Assembly: GCA_036426205.1 (NCBI GenBank) | Contig: CM071571.1 | Coordinates: 108,721,257-108,785,256, forward strand | Direction: 5' to 3' | Source: Ascaphus truei | Taxonomy: Eukaryota; Chordata; Amphibia; Anura; Ascaphidae | DNA length: 64,000 nucleotides | Shown: one piece after another, positions 56,551-64,000 of the stretch | How the letters are laid out: the number at the start of each line of letters is the position of its first letter | Numbering within the stretch: position 1 is the stretch's first letter | Program-made: the position numbers and the translations under genes | The notes under the pieces: generated by a model | Seen by the model: the letters and a program-made list of their open reading frames with translations, nothing else | Told to the model about the DNA's origin: nothing | Databases searched by the model: none

Positions 56551-57169
56551 TGGGGAGAAACTCTGCCATCATTTTGGTATTGAGGCATTTTGTTTTCTAT
56601 TTGGGAGGTCCACAAAGTAATTAGGGTTAAAAAAAATGTGTTCGCATGGCCTCACACCCACAGAAGAAAATATCAGAATAATTACAGCTAAATATATTAG
56701 ATTCACACACATTGAAATGTAGCCCCAAGATGAATCTAAAATGTTTTTCAGGTCTGAAGTTTTATAATAAATTTCTATTGGATCTTAGAGAATTTAGGCC
56801 ATTTGACCAGCCGGTTGTAGTGTTTCCTGACAGCCGTTTGTCACTAACCCTGACAATGGACAGTTTTACAGCCTAGTTCCTGAGATAGTTACCGCGGTCA
56901 CTGCTATCTCTAGTGGAAACGATAGACCCACTACATTTGTGACTCCCATGAGCCAATAAAAGTCCAAAAGGTTATTGTTTGAGGCTTCCTATTGGACAGC
57001 TATTTAAATCACTTCAGGAAACAGTGGTAAACAACACTGGTAAGTTCCACAGGACGGGGGGGGGGGGCGTGTGGGGGGTGTGCATCCAAAGTAAAAATAG
57101 CATGATTAATGTTCGAATGGTGGGGAGTAATGGTAATCAGTTGTCGACACCTATTGATTATCATTATGT
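56551..57169. other. Intronic sequence
   Basis: May include more of the LINE relic. G-run at 57057-57067. Confidence 0.35.
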
Positions 57170-57330
57170 ATAATTGAATTTATATAGCGCCAACCATGTA
57201 CACAGTGCTTTACAATATTACAAAAGTAAGTAAATAATGTACATTACAAACAATGGGAACAAGTGCAACAGGCACTTGTAAAGCTAAAGGTCTCCTGCTC
57301 CAAAGAGCTTAGATCAAGACATATGATGGG
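57170..57330 (-). repeat. L2 3'-end fragment
   Basis: TTTATATAGCGCCAACCATGT then CAGTGCTTTACAATATTAC, parallel to 20380-20560. Confidence 0.6.
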
Positions 57331-58424
57331 TGAATGGTGTCCATACTACTATTTTTTGTTTTTTTAAGGTGTTCGTGAAAGGTGCCTGTGGTTTTGTAAA
57401 CACAAATTTTCAAATGGTTCTGACATTTTAAAAATGTACTAATCTAGGCATCTTCACACTTCAATTGGCTACAGTAAGGAAGATGAATAACATTTTAAAT
57501 AAATATCTCATTCAGCCAAGTGATGATTGCTCTTCGGAGCTCTTTGTTGATGATTGTCAACTATTATTAAATGATTAAGGATACATGTATTTTATATGCA
57601 GGCCAACAGAATGAAAAGGTAGTGCAGGTATTTTTGCATCAGGCACAGTGTTACAGGTTTATTCATTAAACTGCAACGGCATCAACTTCCGGGGTCAGCC
57701 AACCTGTAATCCGCCTGGCTCGCCCTCCATCACGTAATGGATAGGCTTAGATTGCCCTTTCTCCAGCTGCATGGACCCACACCAGCAACAAAACAAGGAT
57801 CTCGGCACAGCACCACTTAACCGCTACAGGAAAAAAGCTTCAAAAACTTGTCAGAGATCAATCCAAGTATAAAAATAATTTATTCTTGACTATAGTACAA
57901 AAAAACATTCCTATACATGTCATGCAACAAGCACTTTGTCACCCAATGGACAGGCTGTGATGGTTCCAACTCCAGCTGTATCGACCCTCACCCCTACCCC
58001 ACCCCAGCTCGACAGTGTATTGCAACCTAGAGCACATTCATGTTACTACATAAGCCAGTCACTTGCATTGGCTTCAAGAGTATGACAATCATGACATGAG
58101 TGTAGTGACTGCCCTGCTTTGTGAACTGTGTGTAATATTGGCAGTAATGTATGTATGTATGCTTTTTACCCATTGAGTGTCTTTGAAAGGGTGTTTTGAT
58201 AAATGATGCATTGTATTATTTTGCAGAGCTCTGATCATAAATAGGAAGGTTTCTCTGAAAGGTTTGAGGATGAAGGTTTTTAATAATACATTTGACAACA
58301 GATACCAGCAATAAAAGCCACTTCAGAAGATGAAAACGTGCTTTTAAAGCTGTATCCTTTTAGCGTTCTAGTACATCGTAGTGAAAGTTGAAAATGAAAG
58401 ACTTACATTTACTCCATAATGTGT
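57331..58424. other. Intronic sequence
   Basis: 57640-58010 has an LTR-like GTTTATTCATTAAACTGC stretch and two related words (GACCCACACC, GACCCTCACC). Nothing firm. Confidence 0.3.
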
Positions 58425-58575
58425 TCAGCAAGAACAACAGCAAAAATAAGCAACGTTTCAAGTCACAATGACTTTTCTCAAGATTGAAAACGAATCACTG
58501 TAACTTGAAAGGTTGCTTATTGTTGCTGTTGACATTTTTGCTGAACACATTGTGCAATAAAAGTCTTTAATTTTC
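58425..58575. repeat. Inverted repeat with hammerhead-like hairpin
   Basis: ATAATGTGTTCAGCAA...AACAGCAAAAATAAGCAACG on the left faces GGTTGCTTATTGTTGCTGTT...TTGCTGAACACATTGTG on the right. The centre has AAGTCA/TGACTT then GAAACGTTGC on minus, with a broken CUGAUGA block. Confidence 0.65.
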
Positions 58576-58624
58576 AACTTTGAATACTAAAGCTCTGGAC
58601 TTTTCTTCTTTAGTATACTGTATA

Positions 58625-59360
58625 AAATTGTATGTAGTACGCAAAAGCAATACTTGCTAAAGTGGTATTTGACACAAAATATATTCATATAAATATGTTT
58701 TTGTTTGTATATTTTGCCACGCTCAGTAGAACTGCTTTTTGACACTAATATATATGCTGTATATATGATGTGAGGGTGGGTTTTGGGGTTCTGGAGCTTG
58801 CCGGGTTATGCAACTGTTGTTGTTTGGAGGGGTGTCCCCTCTTCCCCAGGGTTTAAAGCTCGCCCCGCCCCACTTTCCAATTAGCAGTTTTTATCATGAT
58901 CCTGTGAATCACAGACCCAGTATGGTTTTTCTGACTCCAGCAAAAAAGAGAGCTACATGAGAATTTTACCAGGTAGTGTTAGGACCTGCAAATTGGTTAT
59001 GCCTTGATGTTGGCTGCAGGCTTATAACATTTTGGCCGAAGGGTTTAAGTAAATGACCTGTACTCATGAGCAGATTAGCACTGAAGTATTGTACTATATG
59101 TTGTGTCACTTTGTATGTTGCACTGGGCCTTTTTTTTTGTTTGTTTGTTGTTTATATTATATTCATATAAAGAGAACAGGACAATAACATTTCAGTTCAG
59201 AAGCCTCTTCAACAGATCACATTGGGAGAGATCTGACAAAGGGGCTACTGACCCCAAATATTATTGTCCTGTTCTCCTTGCATGAATATGTTTTGAGTAA
59301 AATACCACTTTAGCAAGTACTGCTTTTGTCATTTGTGAGCTACATACTGTACAATTATTT
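58625..59360. mobile_element. Element with 70-bp inverted ends
   Basis: ATTGTATGTAGTACGCAAAA, GCAATACTTGCTAAAGTGGT at 58628 face ACCACTTTAGCAAGTACTGC and GCTACATACTGTACAAT at 59304-59353. Inside, AGAGAACAGGACAATAAC (59171) is inverted at TTATTGTCCTGTTCTC (59262). Confidence 0.6.
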
Positions 59361-59772
59361 TCCTTATTGGATACTTATGGGTAGAAGTTGTGGCAGACCA
59401 CCTCGGTATGATTAAGCACCACATTAACCTCTTCACTACTTCTGGTTTTTCACACATTAGCTTACAGCTTTTATACCAGCTTATTTGTGATCTGTTGAAT
59501 GTGTTCATACTTATGCCAGTAATTTCATGTATTTTCAATTCATTAGTGTTCAGTAGTAATCAGTCCTTGGTACACTGTGGATCCTTTTTATGATATATTT
59601 TGTTATGTGTTTAATAAATGTTGATAGCTTTTGTATGCTAGAGTGCTAATCTGGGATTCTTTTTTCTTTGTCATGTTCACATATATTCATCATCCCTAGC
59701 ACCGCCAGTAGTGTTTATATCTTACACTTCACCTTACTGGTTATAGCACTTCTTGTCTGTTGTAGGTTGTTT
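59361..59772. other. Intronic sequence
   Basis: No gene. Confidence 0.4.
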
Positions 59773-59776
59773 CTTG

Positions 59777-59820
59777 TGTTATATATATATATATATATAT
59801 ATTATATATTATATATATAC
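59777..59820. repeat. (TA)n microsatellite
   Basis: TA run. Confidence 0.95.
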
Positions 59821-60280
59821 ACGCATACGCGGCAGGGTCAGTAAAACGCTAAGACACGGTGTAAAGCTTAACTGTAGTGGTTTATTAGCCACAAAACAAA
59901 TGAACTTCAGGTGCACTGTCCCTTTAAGAAAACCAAATAATAAAATAAACACCTATTCCCGTTAAGGAAACTAACAAGACTTCACTCCAGGCGTTTCTAG
60001 CTGGCAGCCACCTAATCTGGTTATCCACCCAAAACATATACTATGTATTCAAAGTACAATAAGAAAGTCTCTTATCTGTAATTGCAGCTCCAACAGCAAT
60101 CAGGAACGCCGGTTCTGGGGAGCAGGCTGTGTCCAGCTCGTAGCAGTCTTTATCCTGGGTTGGGGTCCCAGCAGCAGAGCTCCTCGCAGGGCTGGGGGAC
60201 CAGAGCAACAGCCAGGGGCTTCCTAGCTGGAAGAAGCCCCTCTACCCTCCTGGGTAAACAGCATACTGAGTTAGTGACTT
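59821..60280 (-). mobile_element. LTR fragment related to 52592-53130
   Basis: Shared order: GTTTATTAGCC, CTGTCCCTTTAA, AAGAAAGTCT.TTATCTGT, then CTCCTGGGT. Ends not found. Confidence 0.4.
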
Positions 60281-61693
60281 TGTCACAATATATTTATGTG
60301 TTAAAAATAGCCCTTTGCTCCTGCTTTCGTATTTGCTTAGGCAGCTGAGAGTGCAAGGACTACATCAAGGCCGTCAGTTAAAGAGCCATGTTAAATTGAT
60401 CAGTATTTATCATTTTAAGATTAGTGGAGTCAATGGTGTACATTGAATTCCGCACCGATCAAGTCCAGGTGACTTTCTGTTCCGAATCGGTGCTATTGCA
60501 CTTTATTGAAAAGCCCCAATGATGTCTATAGAAAAGTATGTAGAAAATGTCAAATCACTGATGATGGGGTTTTGTCTACTAACCCTGTGCATTGTAGATT
60601 ACGTTTTATATAATGTTCTAAGACAGCATAATAACCCAACCCCTTTAGGAAAAGTTCTTTAAATAAGGAGTAGTAAATCTTTTTTAGAACAAATTCATAA
60701 AGATATTTACTTTTAACTCTGTTACCGAGAATTGTATTTTGCAGGTCTCGGTACCCAGCCAAAATTAAATATGTAATATAAAGATAATAATAATATACTG
60801 TATTTAAAAAAAATACAAATATTTTCACAAAGAAATTGAAGCTGGAGGGGGTTGAAACTGACCAGATCAAGACAATTGATGCCTCTGTTTTCTTTTTATT
60901 CTTGGAAAGTTATGACTTTTGGCTGAACTTGTAAAAATCCATTAATATTTGGTTTACATTTGAAGGATACTGTAGTATGTCCTGTGAATCTCCTGCACAC
61001 TCTTCTATTAATAATCTTTCTAATGTATATTTTGTGTATGCTTTTAGAATGGGTTTAATGATTCATTATGATCTTTGAGAACAGATCACAAGCACCCAAG
61101 ATAAGTTGTACCCCTTCATCCATAGGAGTCATTCTCACAGTCTGGGGTTGACTATTGTTAATGAGCCAGAACAGGAGTTTGCATCCACCACATGGAGGTC
61201 AAAGAATAGTAACCAAACTCTGGCTATATGATCTACAGTATATCAACAATGAAATAGTTTAATACTGCACATATAACTCAACATTCACCTTCAACATTGG
61301 GTACATTTAAATACCGTATGTCAACATAGTAAATACCGTAGTTAATTTTCATAGGAAGAAAACCCCGCGATAGCAACCGGGTACGCTGCACAATCTTACA
61401 CTTCGGCTTTGCTGTGTATCCAATGTAAACTGAAACATATGACTTTTTTGACTGACTACTGCCTACTATGCATTTTTAAACTCTCTCTTGTCACAACAGG
61501 AATGATTAGCAGATCCAAAGAAATTATAACTACCTTTGTGCAAGGCCAAGAAAAAACTTCTAATGTGGAGGTATATTTTTGAGTGTTAACACTTCATGCG
61601 TCCTTTGATGGAATGCACACCTATTCTCACTTAGTTTAATATATTAGTGTGCACAAAACTGTATGCTCTGTTGCAATCAAGCCACTTGCTGTG
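60281..61693. other. Intronic sequence
   Basis: AT-rich, no gene or clear repeat. Confidence 0.4.
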
Positions 61694-61696
61694 TAA

Positions 61697-62043
61697 GGCT
61701 AAGTCCCCGGTGCCTGCTGCAGCGTGCGCTATGGCGTGCGCTGCAGGGACAAAAACTGCCCCTCAATGTGACCGGCCCCATTAGCTACCCTGGCACGCAA
61801 TTTGCCGCCGCGATGCACCACCAGATTTTCTGAATACGAGGAAATTGTATTCGGAATTGGGGACGGAGCGCTGGACACGCCCCCGGCGGTTTAGCCAATG
61901 AGGGCGAACGAGTCGGGTGATGTCATGGCCATCCCACCCCCTGTCTTTCCCCCTGCAGCGCCACCATAGACCGCAGATCGCGGTTTTAAGCTGTGCACAC
62001 GCCGCCAGGCGCGCGTGCAGCAGCCAGCACCGAGGACTTGGCC
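61697..62043. mobile_element. Harbinger-type MITE, copy C (347 bp)
   Basis: GGCTAAGTCCCCGGTGCCTG at the left and CAGCACCGAGGACTTGGCC at the right are inverted for over 30 bp. TAA duplication exact (61694-61696, 62044-62046). Core CCAATGAGGGCGAACGAG as in copy A. Confidence 0.9.
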
Positions 62044-62309
62044 TAATAGCTAAATTGCATGGGGTTTGCCCTCTGAAAGGAACTGAATGCTAATTAAACC
62101 ACATTAATAACTCACAAGAATCCTTGAACTGCTTGCAATGTTCTGCTTGCTGTGTATTGTAAAGTAAAAGTGGATTAACGATCTAGAATTACTTATTACT
62201 AACAGTCTTCCTTTGCTTATTCTCCCCCAAATTTTAGTGATTGTTAAAATGTTATCTGTCAGGTAGAGACCTTGTGTTTATAGAACTTGTGTTTATCAGT
62301 AGAGATTTT

Positions 62310-62640
62310 TTGTCACTTTTTTTTTTACAGATCATAATTTATTTAATGTGCGGTTGAAACCGCTTCCAGCTTCAAATTGCAAAGCCAGCATACTGTAACC
62401 AGCCTCACACTGATGAGACCCAAAAGGTTGAAAGAGCTGTCTACTGTATGAGTAGGTTTACTGGCTAATGACTTCTTTATCCCAGGCTGTGCCGAAAACG
62501 CTGTGTCATTACACAGAATCCCTGGCTGGAATGGAAGCACTGGATGCTAGGCGATAATGGTGAAAGGAATGGTTGCAGACCTGTCTGAGATGTGAATTTG
62601 CTCACAAGTGGTATTTGTATTTTCAGTTTAAAGTGTAACT
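62310..62640 (+). mobile_element. Retrozyme-like repeat, single partial unit
   Basis: Carries the hammerhead block, then AGAATCCCTGGCTGGAATGG, GGTTGCAGACCTGTCTGAG and TGTGAATTTGCTCACAAG, all family words in the same order as at 3681-4290. Confidence 0.6.
62403..62450 (+). ncRNA. Hammerhead ribozyme motif, intact core
   Basis: CTGATGA (62410-62416), stem II GACC/GGTT with a CAAAA loop, GAAA (62430-62433), GAGCTG stem III, cleavage GTC (62439-62441). Stem I is poorly paired. Confidence 0.5.
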
Positions 62641-62836
62641 TAACACCAAAAAAAAAATTCATTTTTAATTTTATAAATATTTGAATGACTGATAAAGTTA
62701 TTTGTTGATGTAGTTTTGATGTACAGTACTGTTTATTTGCACCTTGCTTAGTCGTAAGAGGGTGCCTTTAGCATACAGTTCCTAGAATCAAATAGGGAAA
62801 AAACAAACGTAACCATTCTGGTTTATAGGAATCTTA

Positions 62837-63502
62837 GGCCGAGTCCCCGCTGGCGCTGAGCTCGCTTGGCGCGCTTACCTTCTTCAGTGTGGATCAGAAC
62901 ATCCCCTCTCCCGCTGTGCTCGCACGCTCATGCGCGTGCACACGCTCTCCCAAGCGTTGTGCTTGGGGAGACAAGGGAGAGATACTTTCGTGCTGAGAGC
63001 AGGGTCACATGACCCTGCTCTGACAAATGGGAAGAGAGGGGGCGTGCGCTACTGTCCTGCTGTCACACACAAAATACAAACACTGAATTTAGCAGGGAGA
63101 AGTGGAAGGGGGGTGGCAAACGGACAGGGAGGGGGAGGGCAAACGGACTGGGAAAGGGGGGCAAACAGACTGGGAGAGGGGGAACAAACGGACAGAGGGG
63201 GGGCAAACAGACAGAGGGGGGGGCAAACGGACAGAAGGGGGGGCAAACGGACAGAGGGGGGGCAGAAACAAAAACAGCCCCTATACAGCCAATGGCACCC
63301 CCCCATCATAGCCACGCCTCTCCCTCCCATCATAGCCACGCCCCCCCCTCCCATCATAGCCACGCCCCCCCTCCCATCATAGCCACGCCCCCCTGCTCCT
63401 GCTCTAAAAATGTTGCAGGACAGCGATCGCTCATGCTTTGTGAGCTGCTGATATCACCGCTCTCCAAGCATGAGCAAGCTCAGCGGCAGCGGGGCCGCAG
63501 CC
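62837..63502. mobile_element. Harbinger-type MITE, copy D (666 bp) with internal minisatellites
   Basis: GGCCGAGTCCCCGCTGGCGC and CAGCGGCAGCGGGGCCGCAG are inverted ends. TTA duplication exact (62834-62836, 63503-63505). The interior has GGGCAAACGGACAGAGGGG tandem units (63110-63260) and CATCATAGCCACGCCCCCC units (63303-63390), about twice the length of the other copies. Confidence 0.85.
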
Positions 63503-63505
63503 TTA

Positions 63506-64000
63506 GCAGTGAAGCAGGCTCTTATCATTATCATTATCATTTTGAAGGTACGATGCCATGATACTATTTGCTGGGTCATTCAGATTTACAAGATAAATTA
63601 AAGATAAAACTAAAGTTTGTGTTTATAATTAAATATCTCCACTTTTACATGGTTCTCTGCTGAGGTCTTGGCAGTTTTTATTCTGTTTTATTTTCCAAAA
63701 TATTTACAGTGCAAACGGAAAGCTATAATCACTGTTCATTAGACTGAAGAAAAAGTCCAGCGCACGGAAAAAAAATGTTGCAATTTTTGAAACAGTGTCA
63801 GTAAAATAATAATTTTCCAGAAAAGTCTTAGCAATATAGCTACAGTTGTCCGTTGCTTGCTATTCTAACTCTCCCAGAGAAAAGTGATATTTACAAAGTA
63901 AATCACAGTAAACTTAATAGCAATACCTACAACAGAAGTGCTTGCACTGCATAAAAATCCTGTCCCTTAGCTCATTTTTTCTGTTTTGTAATCACACATG
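63506..64000. other. Intronic sequence to window end
   Basis: Short TCATTA run at 63523-63541. No gene. Confidence 0.4.

Larger units (their letters stand above)
16631..64000 (+). other. PPM1H: PPM1H intron 1 (5' part, continues beyond window)
   Basis: No exon 2 was recognised on the plus strand, in particular no segment beginning with the expected V-I-N-A-G-K region or holding the PP2C DGH motif. The intron is therefore at least 47 kb and is filled by the repeats listed below. A large first intron is usual for this gene in vertebrates. Confidence 0.8.

Noticed and set aside
59190..59280. Hammerhead-like CTGACAAAGGGG hairpin
   Set aside because: Stem II pairs (GGGG/CCCC) but GAAA is replaced by AAA and the cleavage side does not fit; too weak to list.
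63110..63390. CRISPR-like regular repeats
   Set aside because: Direct tandem minisatellite units without unique spacers, inside a MITE, in a vertebrate genome.
16631..64000. Search for PPM1H exon 2
   Set aside because: No plus-strand segment with the expected residues after a 3' splice site was recognised; exon 2 is probably beyond the window.

Overview
This is a vertebrate nuclear genome window, most likely from an amphibian and probably a frog. It holds one recognisable host exon. Positions 16398-16630 (+) encode the first 77 codons of PPM1H, a PP2C-family phosphatase acting on LRRK2-phosphorylated Rab GTPases, and end at a clean GT splice donor. Positions 1-16397 are the upstream flank and 5'UTR. 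Positions 16631-64000 are intron 1, and exon 2 was not found. The frog assignment is inference. It rests on the repeat mix: Penelope-like elements, L2 LINEs, Tc1/mariner, hAT and Harbinger MITEs, foldback repeats with the AAACGCGT motif, and long TA tracts.

Upstream flank (1-16397): a solo-LTR candidate (244-1111); two tandem 'dimer' repeats with hammerhead ribozyme motifs (1708-2330 and 3681-4290); a Tc1-like transposon broken by an LTR retroelement (4411-7855); two long foldback repeats (8472-10050); Penelope-like RT and GIY-YIG relics (10222-13365); a GC-rich minisatellite (13490-14060); and a Harbinger-type MITE (14820-15142). The last 250 bases hold a pair of GTCACATGA E-boxes and a 39-codon upstream ORF that stops one base before the PPM1H ATG.

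Intron 1: hAT MITEs (17492-17851, 19024-19230); a 5'-truncated L2 LINE (20370-22983); GC-rich MITEs near 25-29 kb; nested MITEs (27710-28582); two near-identical mariner-type MITEs (30870 and 32655); solo LTRs (37138-38246, 44270-45058); a 1.8-kb inverted-module retroposon with a perfect 15-bp target duplication (40501-42338); a complete non-coding LTR retrotransposon (45804-50917); stacked hAT insertions inside an L2 (52010-54812); an L1/Tx1-type LINE relic (54924-56550); and three more members of the Harbinger MITE family (45467, 61697, 62837).

The most interesting recurring signal is a set of hammerhead ribozyme cores. Seven sites carry CUGANGA, a stem II hairpin, GAAA and a UH cleavage position. 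Several more are decayed but keep paired stems. Two sit in units of about 400 bp repeated as one full plus one partial copy, the architecture known for retrozymes, newt satellite 2 and Penelope pseudo-LTRs. No CRISPR array, tRNA, rRNA or intact transposon gene was found.
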